Part shown: piece by piece, positions 19,601 to 30,644 of the stretch
Layout of the letters: every line of letters begins with the position of its first letter
How positions within the stretch are numbered: position 1 is the stretch's first letter
NCBI GenBank assembly: GCA_022925895.1
Contig: JAKSYS010000676.1
Span: 1-33,650 of the forward strand
Source: Fragilaria crotonensis
Lineage: Eukaryota; Bacillariophyta; Fragilariophyceae; Fragilariales; Fragilariaceae
DNA: 33,650 bases
Direction: 5' to 3'
Translations under genes and position numbers: made by a program
Notes under the pieces: generated by a model
Database searches by the model: none
What the model was told of the DNA's origin: nothing
The model's input: the letters and a program-made list of their open reading frames with translations, nothing else

Positions 19601-20962
19601 CGCGCTTCGACTGTGATGCAGAAGATTGTCCGAGGAGCACTCCAGCGACCGAAGTATCGCCAGGCTCTGAAAGATGCCGAGGAAGAGGCTCGCGTCAATT
19701 CCAAGTTGGCCGCCTTGCAGAAGCGACTTCAAGAAGCGGAGATGAAGTTCTTCCAAGCTGACAAGATGAGAATTGAAGCAGAGAAACGAGCGGCAGGCGC
19801 GCCGCCGGTTCCGGTTGAAGCTCCTTCGTTGGTAAGCGAAGATAAGTCCACTGCACCATCCTCACCTGGGTCGGCTCAGCAGCAGACATTGATCGATGAG
19901 AGTAATGAGATGCTCGACTACTTCCGCAAGGAGGTGTTCAAACTTAAGAGTGCCAATTATCTGCTGCGCACGGATTTGGCAGCGCTACATGAAGAACATC
20001 GCGTACTGCAAGCGCATTCTCAATCCGCGGTAGCCTCTTATACTGCCATGACCAAGGACATCGAAAGGCTTAGTGAGAACAACAAACGACTTGCCCGCCA
20101 ACTTATGGAAGAGAGGGATTTCATTGCGAAACTGAAGAAGGATGCGAAAATGGAGAAGCTTCGGCACACATCGGAATTGAATAGAAAGGCCGAGGAGGTC
20201 CTGGGTCGAGACAAGATGCACGACGCTGAAGTCGCACGCTTGAATCGGGAGTTGGTCCGTCTGCGTCAAATCATAGTCGAGAATGGTGGAACTGTTCCCG
20301 AAGATTCGAAACCTACTGTGACGAAGAAAGTGACAGAGCACAAGTTTGAGCGAGCCTCTTTCCGGAAAGATCCCTTTCAAGCCCGTTTACTTCGATCGCT
20401 GTCGATTCACCAAGGCATGCCAACGTCTCTATCCCGGGCTTCTCTAGCCTCAGCGGACGACGATCCCGGAGCTAGGTCGGGGGTTTCATCTGCGGTATCA
20501 TCCGAGGACGAGGGAGGCTGGCGCCACGGGCAGAGACAGCAGCGCCAGAGGCGTGTTGCCCCTTCTCACCTGGACCCGAAGAGTATTAATATCAACAATG
20601 CCTCCTATCCCCGTCCTCCTCCTCGCCCACACACTTCTTTGGGTGCTGGCCGAGGACGCGGCTCACTAGGCTTTGGTACACCCTTTAAACCTGGCGGTCG
20701 GTTCCGTGGCTCTCCTACCGGTAGTTACAGCAGCCCATCCTACAATCCCTCCATGGCCACGAGGACTGGAAAGGTTAATACTGGGACCAGTCTCGGAGCT
20801 GCGGCTGCAACCGCGAAACCCCAGAGCAGCCTTGCCGCTGCTGTCGCTACTCCCAAGTCGGGTTCCTCTCCCAACGCGGCGTTGACCAGCCTCGCTGGAG
20901 CGGCGGCTGGCAGTGGCTCCAGTCTCAGCCGGATGGCAAACGCTTCGACTGGGAAGAAATAG
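16678..20962 (+). CDS. Unconventional myosin heavy chain (three exons, ~1351 aa)
   Basis: This is an actin-based motor ATPase. Exons are 16678-16923, 17045-17201 and 17310-20962; the introns are GTATGT..CAG (121 nt) and GTGAGT..TAG (108 nt), and both joins keep the frame. The N-terminus has a small SH3-like part (VYVADKEFGWLPATIV). The motor contains the P-loop GESGAGKTE (about 172-180), switch I NDNSSRFGKF, switch II DIFGFESF (about 473) and the actin-contact RYIRCIKPN (about 671). A neck follows with about five IQ-like motifs (AIQRTIRGF, RIQSWWR, VMQKIVRGA) from about 806 to 910, then two coiled-coil stretches (about 915-950 and 990-1150). The last 200 residues are Gly/Ser/Pro/Arg-rich with no known cargo domain. 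The class cannot be assigned by eye; it resembles stramenopile-specific myosins. The two-headed or one-headed state is unknown. Confidence 0.93.
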
Positions 20963-22415
20963 TGGATTTGATAGATCCTCGCCGACACTTCCCAGAGTGA
21001 AAGGTGAAGGCAGTGGAATGGCAGGTGACACGGTGCATGAAATATGAGCGATAATACGACTGTGCTGATGGTTTGGTTTAGAATAAACTAGGATGGTACG
21101 TCATCGACCTGCTACAACAGGTGTCACCCTCAAGTCTCCTCGCGTCTCGACCGATATCTTTCCTATCATGGATTCCGAGCAGAGAGACAAGGTTATAATC
21201 AATGAACCCGAACCAACATAATTCTTAGTATTATATTGCTGCTGCTTTCCAAGGTGGATGGGAACCAAGCCACCACAACGGACAATTCGACAACAGCAAT
21301 GTCGAGGTCAGCCTCCAACGCCATGATGTACGCTGGTTGCCCGGTGGTGCCGGCCTCCAACATGCGAACGGTCATGGCCCTTTCCTCACGAGGGAGGGCG
21401 AGTAATCAGCATTATCGGAAGTCACAAGAGAGATGCTGTGGGTGACAGGCCTCGTGACGGAGGTGAAGGCGCGAATCGTACCGGATACGATTGCCATGTA
21501 CTATTTTTACATGATAATGAAGGTGCAAAGGCATAGGCCACTGCGCCCAAGATGCGACCACGAACATTGCACATAAATGGAAGAATGCATCAGTTCAACA
21601 GTCGCCGCTGTGAAACTAATCATTTAGTCTATCGACACCCTGGACCCGCTGGGCGACATTGGAACGAAATCATTGCCAAAAGACTTATCAACCAGGCTAC
21701 CAAAGGCGATCATGGAATGGTAAGCAGCATGAGTAACCTTCATTACTAATAGATCAGGAACTGTGGGATTGTCGGGTTACGGGCACTGTGCTCGACAGTG
21801 AACGATCGGAGGACATCATCGGCATGGTACTGGATCTGTCCCGATGGATCATTCACATGCCATTACGGTATCACTTTATATGTCATCGTTCCAGCATCGA
21901 TTATCGACATTCGTTTGAATGGTATGATGTTTACGAGTATGGAATATGGAATAGGAAGTTTAAGCAACACAACAAAACGAAATCTATTTTAGGTTCAGCC
22001 GCGCTGCTGATGATTTAGGACAATCGACCCACACGCCTCGTAGAAAATAATACTCGAGTGGATAACGTCCAGTACGAACTGAAGCCACTTGAATAACTAA
22101 ACTGCATTTTGTGTCCAAATGCTGTGGATCGAAGCGATCTATCGCTTAACATTGTGAGCATTTCATCATAACTTACTTGATTAGAACACTCCTATTTGGC
22201 GATTGGAATTCATCTAATTCACACGGATTTAGAAGAATATCCCTCAATTTACTCAAGAACGTGTAGTCCCTGGTAAATTGCAATGGCATGCCGTGCGAAC
22301 TGGAGGTTTCTGACGCCTCGCACACCAGGGAACATTATGCATGATATGAATCTCGATTAATTATGAATGACATGAACCTCACAACACTTGTTGATGCACC
22401 TTGATACCACAATTC
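20963..22415. other. Convergent intergenic region, 1.45 kb
   Basis: This lies between the stop codons of myosin (+) and the metalloprotease (-). All frames are under 80 codons and show no domain. No tandem repeat, tRNA-like fold or transposon end was found. A short inverted pair, CCCTGGT near 22268 and ACCAGGG near 22325, flanks about 50 nt and may be chance. Confidence 0.5.
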
Positions 22416-24960
22416 TTACTTGCACTTCCACCCTGTGTTGGTTGTGCACCGGGAGGCGCAGGCACCACCAATGCAGCAATTTGGACTGGAGATCGTATTA
22501 CCACTAAATCCACCGCGGCAGTCGGCAGGGCATGACACGCAGTTCTCGCCAGGCTCGCACGTCCCATTCTTATTGCAAAACGGTGCTTTCGCGGTAACTT
22601 TGGTGGGTGCCTTCGTTGGTTTTTTTGTGGGAGTTCTCGTTGGTGTTCTTGTGGGAACTTTTGTTGGTGATTTTGTGGCAACTTTCGTTGGTGCTTTTGT
22701 GGGTGCTTTCGTTGGTGCTTTTGTGGGCGCCTTCGTAGGATTGCCTCCAGTCAATTGTGAAGCAGTTGGTGCGGTCGTCGGTGCTTGCGTGGGTATAGTA
22801 GTCGGTGCCGTCGTTGATGCGGTCGTCGGTGCTTGCGTGGGTATACTAGTCGGTGCCGTCGTTGGTACTAGAGTGGGCTCGACTGGAGCCGCAGTGGTGC
22901 CATCTGGGGCTAGCGTTGACTCAAATGCAACCGGAGGGCTGGAATCAGGAGAAGGTGTTGGGTCAATCGGTGCTGGAGTGGTGGGAACAGGTGCTTCAGT
23001 AGGTGATGCTGTGAGTGCTTCAGTTGGTGTTTGAGTTGGAGCTGTCGTTGGTGCTTGTGTCGGACTTGTTGTCGGTGCTTGTATCGGTGCAGTTGTCGGT
23101 ACCCGTGTCTGACTGGTAGTTGGTGCGGTGGTCGGCTGAACTGGAGCAGGGGAAGGACCAAAACGAATAGAGATGTTAGCCCTTCCTGGTGCTGTGCCGG
23201 TTTGGATGCTTCTCACGATAATGCTTAATGCGACATTGCTTCCGTTGAATTTGGGGATGTTATAGACTCCACCCGCGCTGAGTTTGGCCAAAAGGTACGA
23301 AAACGTGTATCCGGTTCCTGGGGCGCGTTTTGTCACAAGGACCTTGTCTCCTCCCTCCGCTGTCCCAGCGTTCATTCCAATTTGACGATTGAAGTGAATG
23401 TAATAGTCCTCAGTGCTGCGAATTCGGATGATCATTCGGTCAGAAGCAGACGACGCAGAGTCGCGCTCCGCAAACCCAACGAGATTTCCATCCCAGTAGA
23501 AACTATTGCCAATGGGGAGGTCGACGTGAAAGCTGGGAAACCAGCCAAGTTGCCACGTGTTGGCTCCATTGAAGCACCTTTTTGGGCCTTCGTCTTCCCG
23601 GTATGAAGGCCCCTGGTCAGGAACGCGCATTAGAAAGATGAGGCTTCAATATATCCACTGCCACAAAGTCCCATTTAGAAGGAAACACTCGGCTTACCAT
23701 TGTCCCTGACCAGTCGCCTTTTTCTTCAGTGTCTTCGCTGGAGTGGGCCAAATTAAGATTGTGGCCTGCAACTGTGGTTGAGATACGTTAACTTGACAAA
23801 CAGGTCGCCGCGGCATGTACTTACCGATTTCGTGCATCTGAACGGAAGGGTGTTGACACCGTTCATCGTTGTAAACAGATCTCCAGCTGTTGATGTTGGC
23901 ATAAGCGACCCAATCGCCCGTGCTCCCTGGAGGCAGATCGCCCGCAGACCCTGGAGGAATGCAGAACATAACATGGTCCGCAAGGAAGTTGGGAGGTGCA
24001 CCCAAGTCTTTTGTAACCTGATCAAGTGCTGCAGCTGCAATCACCGAAGGAGCAATTCCCTTTACGGCGGTGTTGGGAATGAAAACTGTGTAAACCCCGT
24101 CATCTCCAACTTTGGCGTTCGTCGTTAGGGGCTCAAACTGTAGCTGACCGTATGAACATTGGTTGTACCCGGACTTGAGATTCAACACATCTCCAAAAGC
24201 ACCGAAGACGTCGTTGGCTAACTGTTCCTCGGTCGCGGTGGTCTGAGAATCCTTTGCGACAATTCTAACCACCATCACGGTCCTGACGCCCGTTTTGAGA
24301 TTGCGATTCCACAATAGATCGGAGGGGTCCATCATGCGCATTCGGCTATAAATTGACCTTGTCTTGTTACGACGACCTAACTGTGGCGTTGATAAGTGTG
24401 TGAGATCAGGATTTGACTATGACAGTGAGCGCAAAGCAGCACATTCAAACTAAGAATCAATCACAAATACGGGAACGTACTTTGATCAGAGTTCCGGAAG
24501 GAACGACGAGCTCGTTCGTTTGATCGTCAATAATGGCACCGTCAGGTGCAAAGATGGTAGAGACACCACTCGTTACATTGTTTCTCAGGGCCCAATTTGT
24601 CGTGAGGCCCTTGACTCGGACCATCTTATACTTCTTGCCATTCAGATCTCCCCCCTGAAGTTCGCAGTCCAGAGGTTGGTCCACACGCACGTTTCCTTCG
24701 TATTGCTTGTGGACGAGCAAGACCACACATTCCCGCTTGCTGCGGCGACGAGTAGTGATGCTACTCTGCTGCAGTGACCGTCGAAGCAGTGGCATCGTCT
24801 GTTGAGTGAATAACACAGAATTGAGTTTAATAGTGATGGAGGTTTGTAGGACACTACAAGGCTGTTGCATTGCATAGCAACACCTTACCTCATCAACGTC
24901 GAAAAGTGGAGCAGAGAGGCATACTTCCAGGAGTAATAGGAACAGAATCCCAATCATCAT
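22416..24960 (-). CDS. Secreted M11 (gametolysin-like) zinc metalloprotease with PT-rich linker, five exons
   Basis: Exons (minus strand): 24960-24889, 24800-side start at 24798 to 24481, 24380-23825, 23765-23698, 23612-22416. The introns are 90, 100, 59 and 85 nt, all GT-AG, and the joins keep one frame of about 736 aa. The signal peptide is MMIGILFLLLLEVCLSA. A propeptide-like region follows, then the zinc site HEIGHNLNLAH (313-323). That motif exists only after splicing, because the third intron cuts the Gly codon. Met-338 opens the Met-turn MGPSYREDEGPKRCFNG. These features define the M11/metzincin type, which acts on extracellular-matrix glycoproteins in green algae. From about 489 to 684 comes a Pro/Thr linker: first APTT/QAPT repeats, then KAPT tetrapeptides. 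The C-terminus is a Cys-rich module (CNKNGTCEPGENC, CPADC). It is probably secreted or wall-anchored. The substrate in this organism is unknown. Confidence 0.88.
22590..22745 (-). repeat. Coding minisatellite, KAPT tetrapeptide repeat
   Basis: This 12-nt unit encodes Lys-Ala-Pro-Thr and degenerates to KSPT, KVPT and RTPT, with a partial 24-nt higher order visible as alternating GGTGCTTTTGTG and GGTGCTTTCGTT on the plus strand. It lies in the last exon of the metalloprotease. Antisense it gives a long Val/Gly open frame (22420-23034, plus), which is a shadow. Length variation between alleles is likely. Confidence 0.75.
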
Positions 24961-25239
24961 TGTTCAAATTTTTTAAGCGACCTCTAGCATAGGGTAAATG
25001 CATTCATTCCAAACACCCAACACAAGGTTACAGTGTCAGCTGAAGCGAATCTGGACACTTAGACGTGCAATGAACTGGTGTCAAATTTTGTTTTGAATCA
25101 TACTCCCACTAAGTCATTGTATGAATATCTCATTTTTTCGTGCGCCAAAGGTGTATCTTGTGTACACGTTTCCAACATTTGACATATAAGGCAGAGTCAT
25201 TCTACATACAACGACACAAAGCTTGGACGCCAAAATCAT

Positions 25240-25435
25240 GTGGTATTTTTGACATACTACGAAATAGTACTACTCCGCACGGCAGTAATACATATATATC
25301 TTATTACTCAGACTTATGAGCATACATGTGCGTTAAGAACCGCTCTTTGTGTGCTGTTACTGTACTTCGAGTACGTACAAAACCCAAGGAAAATGTGTAC
25401 AGTACGAGTACTCCCCTACAGAATACTCCTCCCGT
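25240..25435. repeat. Short GTAC-rich island
   Basis: It contains AGTACTACTCCG, GTACTTCGAGTACGTACAA and GTACAGTACGAGTACTCC words within 200 nt. It is the same word family as the other islands and has no coding evidence. Confidence 0.45.
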
Positions 25436-27099
25436 AAGTCAATGGTTTGAACTTTGAACTAATGTGTGTTCAATTAATGATCATATACAGATGCGTTCGT
25501 TTATATTCTTTTTTTCATGACTATGCACCTATGATATATATATGTGATTCAACATTTATAATGAGAAGAATATGAAGCGAAATTTATTTGATATCATAAA
25601 GGGACATTTCAAACGCACGGCATGCATGATAGAAATCTTAGTTCTTCACAATGACCCTTCCGTCTGTCGTACTTGTATGATATATACACCAGCATGGGTG
25701 GGTAAATCATAGCAAAAATGACAGTAGATGTTTGCTACCGGTAGTAGGAACCATGTACTCAGGACTGGCTACTGGGTTTGGGTAGGTTGGTCTTGGTAGA
25801 TCGTATGGGTTCACTGGTACTTCCGTGAGCGTAGCATACCATGGGTTTGATGTTTCAGAAATTCCGTCTCTGATATACACTGCAGTGGTAAGCAAAAGTT
25901 CATGTACATGTAATTCTGTCCGTCAATACCTGGTACAAGTGCTGTATTCTGTCCGGGGCCCGGGACACGTTTACCAGTATGCTCAAAAATCAGAGCGCTG
26001 ACTGATAAGTGATGGCTCACACTCACACTGCATAGGATGAAGTGACTTATGAGTGCATTTGTTGGAGAAGGCAGAGTTCATGTAATGAGATGTGGCCCCC
26101 GTCGTGCAAACTATGGAGGACTGGTGAAACCCTCCAAAAGCTACAAACATATTGCAACGAGTCTGAGACCCATCCTGCTGCCTTGACTCGACCACCTATT
26201 GCGAGATTACAATCTTGTTGGTTCTTGGGAAAGGATACTCTACGGCTTAACCAACAAAGTTTCCCTATATGGACACTCATTCCGGCCAGCACTTACAACA
26301 ATGGGCACAAATTGGCTGGGCTGGAAACACATCATGATTTTAGGAAGATTTGATCAGAAATGAACATGACTTCAAGGTATGTATATGGAAAACATGGAGC
26401 TTCAAAAAACTTGTTCCACTGATTGTTGATATGAGGCATCAGAACAATGGCTCATAGGTTGGATATCATCATTTTTATGGAGCCAAGCGTTTGATTTGTT
26501 ATGGGAAACAAGGAGGAATCAGGAAGAACATGGTAGAGATGCAAAATCTCATTTGGAAGCCAAGCAATCTGAGATGTGCCATCAGCTACAGGGCATTTAT
26601 TCCAATCAAAATTGGATGTATTCTTGTGTGCAATAACTCTTGTTGTCAAATCCAGAAGCCCATGATGATCAACAAATTCAAGTCACTAAGAACTGGTGTG
26701 TAAGACTCAAGAACACACTGATCTTTGTGGAAAGCGTCAAGACAGTGAAATCCATGACTCTGCAAGGAGTCAGGCAGATCAATTCGATCAAACTTCTGCC
26801 CACTTCAACATTTAACGGCGCCATACTAATTGTCTGCAAGTGCAAATTTAAGGTGCTGGTTGTAATCCAATCCTGAGTTGTGGTCACCTGTGTGAGTCAA
26901 GTAGTAGCTAAGCAGTGACTTTGAACAGAACCATCATGGTGGTACAATTTCTATGAATTGTTAGGCTTGCGACCAATTCGTTAACGAAAGTTCACATTTG
27001 AGCCTCGAGCTTTATAACCACTGTACCTTTCCTATGATGCAATCGGATCCCGCTCTGTCCACATGCATGGAAACATACCTGCGTGTACATTTATCTTAC

Positions 27100-27760
27100 T
27101 ACGCGGCGTATACAGAGAGCACCAGTACGAGTACCCAGTACGTGACCTTCGGAGTTTGGAGTTTGGAATACAAGTACCGGTACGTACAAGTACTCCTGTA
27201 TCGAGTGCAGACTACTACTACCGGTAGTACTCAGAGTACTGTGTAGTATGAAGTAGCGGTAAGACTGTATGCTGGTATGGACTCCATGATGGACCGGGTC
27301 ATGTGGAGAGTGGAGGGTCATCGTGTATTTCGTTTCTGGTACTGTAGTACTGGTATACAAGTACTCGTACGTAGATAAATCGGTAAGTCACACGCGCGTA
27401 GACTCCAAGTATCAGGTTCCAGGTAGCCCAAGTACTAGTACTTGTACTACCGGTAGAAACTACAACCGCTATTCTTGTTCTGGGTATTGGGTACTGGGTA
27501 CTACCGGTAGAGTACGAGTAAGAGTACAAGTACAAGTACTCGTACTCCAAATGATCGTATGATTCAGTCCAGTATTTCGTACAGTGCTCCACTATTATGA
27601 TACTCCAATACCGGTACCGATACCTGGCGTATGGGCACAAGGCACAAGTACGATTACTCGAGCAACATTCCGGTAGTACTAGTACCGGGTTGCTGGTAGT
27701 ACGCTACTATTAGTACTACTATATGCATACTACCAATGCTACAGGAATACTCTCTCTAGT
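27100..27760. repeat. GTAC/CCGGTA-rich island
   Basis: The island is dense in GTAC and in the palindrome TACCGGTA (near 27221, 27451 and 27502), with runs such as AAGTACAAGTACTCGTACTC near 27529. Open frames on both strands consist of Tyr/Ser/Thr/Val repeats and are not genes. The composition matches the islands at 240-700, 25240-25435 and 32760-33110. Confidence 0.6.
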
Positions 27761-28229
27761 AGTCCTGCTCAGTGTACAGAAGTACGAGTAGCAGGTAGAA
27801 TAGACCCCCATACTTCTTTGTGTATGGAGGAACTGTTCCAGGCTGTGCTGTCTATGGTCTTGGGAGCTCCAGGCTCCAGCGTCCCTGGTTGATGACAACA
27901 TCGTCTAAAAACTGCTTCGCACTGCCGCACGAAGTCACGAGACATTAAGCTCACGCCTTGCATCGAGTTCACTAAAGGTATCCTTCTACCAAGGATTGGA
28001 ATCTAGTGATATCGTTCGCATTGCGCATTTGCCGTCTGAGTGACTGTCTGAGAGCAACACGAACACGAGAACTTTGCTGTCTTTGTAACCACAAATTTTC
28101 TGGATCGAGGCAGGCACAACCACAGTGTCATAGTTGTCTTCGTTTCCCTATCTTGTCTGATCGAGTACTCCTATAACAGGCGAAACAAGGTCAACACAGT
28201 CGCTGACGCCGCACTCGAGTTCCTTCACG

Positions 28230-30168
28230 ATGATGGCCACAACAAACCACACGCCAACCCCGTCGCTGACGATGGTTCGATCGTTGCCTCAAGGAGTGGA
28301 CGAATTGATCTCGATGGGACCTTTGGATTTGTTTCAAAGCCAATTGGACCATGGTTCTGCCGAAGCCAAGGTTGACGCCATGAAACGCTTGTCTGTTGTC
28401 GCATTTGCATTGGGATCCGATCTGACGCAGTCTGATCTCGTCCCGTATTTGAACAACTTGGCAATGAAGCAGCCACCTCTGGACGATGAAATTTTGCTGA
28501 TTTTTGCTTCTCAAATTCAATTATTGGTTCCCAGTCTTCTCAACAGAGCTGCAGTTCTACCACTCCTCCCTATTCTAGAACGTCTTGCTACCATGGAAGA
28601 GACTGTCGTGCGCGATGAAGCCGTCAAGGCTGTCAACCACGTGGCACCCTTTTTGGGAAAAACTCCACATTTAACTGCCATGGCCAAACGTCTCGTTTCT
28701 GCCGATTGGTTCACTCCCAAAGTCAGTGCCGCCGGCATGTGCTCCATCATCTACCAAGTCAACCAAGATGACGATTTGCGGTTTATTTATCGAGATCTAT
28801 GCCAAGATGAAACCCCCATGGTCCGTCGAGCCGCCGCAACTCATATGGGAAGCTTTTTGGGAAAGCTGACTCTCTTGCAGGTGCAGGAATTGCAACCCAT
28901 TATTGAATTATTGTGCAACGATGAACAAGATTCTGTTCGACTCTTGGCAGTTGCCAGTCTCGCCAAGATGGGACCAAAATTCACTCCGGAATGGACCACC
29001 GTAGTACTCTTGCCCCTCCTCAAGAACGCATCGACCGACATGAGCTGGTAAGTAACTTGTTTTCTTACATCGCCTCGCTGTGTGATCGTACCATACAAAT
29101 CCGTCTTGCTCACTCAACCTTTCTCCCACTATCAAACTATTTATCAACAGGCGCGTCCGTCACAATCTCGCGAAAGCCTTTTCTGATGTGGTCATTTCCC
29201 TCAATCTCAATGAAAATCCAGAACTCTATCAGAATCAAAAGGCCCTCACCATGGCCTGTTTCGTCTCGTTGCTACAAGATGTCGAAGGAGAAGTTCGCGC
29301 TGGTGCCGTTGGTCATTTGGCCCCCATGGTGCACTGGGGCGGTGCGGAGTTGTTTCAGTCCCACCTCGCGTCCCTTCTTCCAGCCCTGGCGGATGACGTT
29401 GTTGTCGATGTGCGATCCAAATGTGCGTTGGCACTCATGGATTCCTCCGAAGGCGGGACTTTGTCCGATGCCACCATTGTCAAGTCTTTCACTCCTCTTC
29501 TTGAGAGCTTCCTCTTGGACGAGTATCCTGAAGTTCAGCTCCACGTTCTCAACAACTTGCATCGCATCTCTCACCTCCTCCATCAAATGAGTGGTGTTGT
29601 CAGCAACATCCTCAACATGTCCAAAGCCACCAACTGGCGCGTCCGCGAAGGCGTCGCCCGCATCTTGCCCCACCTTGCCGACGCTCGCGGCATGGACTTT
29701 TTCTCCTCGGTCCTTTTGGAACCCGCCTGGATGGCATTGTTGACGGACCCCGTCGCCTCGGTCCGAGAGGCCTGCGTCAGTGGCGTGGCACAATTGGTCA
29801 CGGTCGCTGGCGATGATTGGACCGTATCCAACCTGTTGCCACATCATCTCAGGATTTATGCGCACAGCGAATCGGCATACCTCATGCGCATGACAATTCT
29901 GCGTGCGCATGCACAAATGGCGATTGCCAGCAAGACGGGGAGTTTGTTTTATCAAGTCGTCGAGTTGCTCCTTGAAAAGGGATTAAAGGATAAGGTGGCC
30001 AATGTCCGTATGGTGGCTACGAAGGGATTGCGCTTGATTTGTAGTGAGGGCAGTTGTGATGAGGGTATCATTGCGTCCAAGATCAAGCCGGCTCTGGAAG
30101 CATGTCTCGCCAGAGAAGAGGATACAGATTGCGTGGATGTTTTGAGGAAATGCTTGGATTGCTGTTAA
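28230..30168 (+). CDS. Protein phosphatase 2A scaffold subunit A (PR65), HEAT-repeat
   Basis: Exons are 28230-29047 and 29151-30168, with a 103-nt intron (GTAAGT..CAACAG); the join reads TDMSWRVRHNLAKAFSDV and the product is about 611 aa, close to the usual 580-600 aa. The protein is a chain of HEAT repeats with the regular Asp/Val/Arg pattern (VRDEAVKAVNHVAPFLG, VRRAAATHMGSFLGKL, VRLLAVASLAKMG, VREGVARILPHLAD, VREACVSGVAQLV, VRMVATKGLRLI). In eukaryotes this scaffold holds the catalytic C subunit and a variable B subunit of PP2A in cytoplasm and nucleus. The N-terminus (MMATTNHTPTPSLTM) is slightly longer than in other species. A second ATG directly after the first makes the exact start immaterial. 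The gene converges on the haloperoxidase-like gene. Confidence 0.93.
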
Positions 30169-30644
30169 AGGGAATATGGGTTCTAATTGGAAGGAAACGA
30201 AGGATGACGATGGAAACGAAAGAAGTATAACTTACATCGATGATAAACGTATAACGACGAGAAAATCATGAAGGCTGTGATAATACACCCTTTCGTAGTG
30301 TGGACACAATGGGAATCTTCCAATGCTTTTCAAACCATGACCAGGCAAGCAAGAGATGCAGTTGTTGTAGCTGCTAGCACAGATGCATACTGCCTGTAGA
30401 CAGTCATTCCTACCTGTGCATTGGTCCACACAATCTCGGAGAAGATCGTGCGAGACCCTGCACTCGAGGGGACGGCAAGGGTGATAAGCAGCGCATAGAA
30501 TCTTGGAAGTGCACAGGAGATAATGATAACATGGATTTAAGCGATAAGGGGTGTCATATCCTATTGGGCAATGCCATACCGCTTAGAAACGTATGCAAAT
30601 TGCTTGTCCGTTTTGCGAAGCGGAGCAGAGCATGCGTCACTTTT
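30169..30644. other. Convergent intergenic region, ~480 nt
   Basis: This lies between the stops of the PP2A scaffold gene (+) and the haloperoxidase-like gene (-). Short frames only; no repeat or RNA gene was seen. Confidence 0.5.

Larger units (their letters stand above)
24961..28229. other. Gene-poor divergent intergenic region, 3.3 kb
   Basis: This separates the 5' ends of the metalloprotease (-) and the PP2A A subunit (+). It holds GTAC-rich islands at about 25240-25435 and 27100-27760. Between them (25980-26890) is more ordinary-looking sequence with short frames on both strands. One minus-strand frame reads CTTGATSHYMN, faintly like a retrotransposon protease site, but nothing else supports it. 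No gene is called. Confidence 0.45.

Noticed and set aside
22420-23034. Long plus-strand Val/Gly-rich open frame
   Set aside because: It is the antisense of the KAPT/APTT repeat region of the metalloprotease; repeat-coded DNA stays open on both strands.
28191-28520. Minus-strand frame over the PP2A start
   Set aside because: It overlaps the conserved first HEAT repeats in antisense and has no recognisable features.
29272-29955. 227-codon minus-strand frame
   Set aside because: Shadow of the PP2A scaffold coding exon; the sense strand has clear HEAT repeats and a correct splice.
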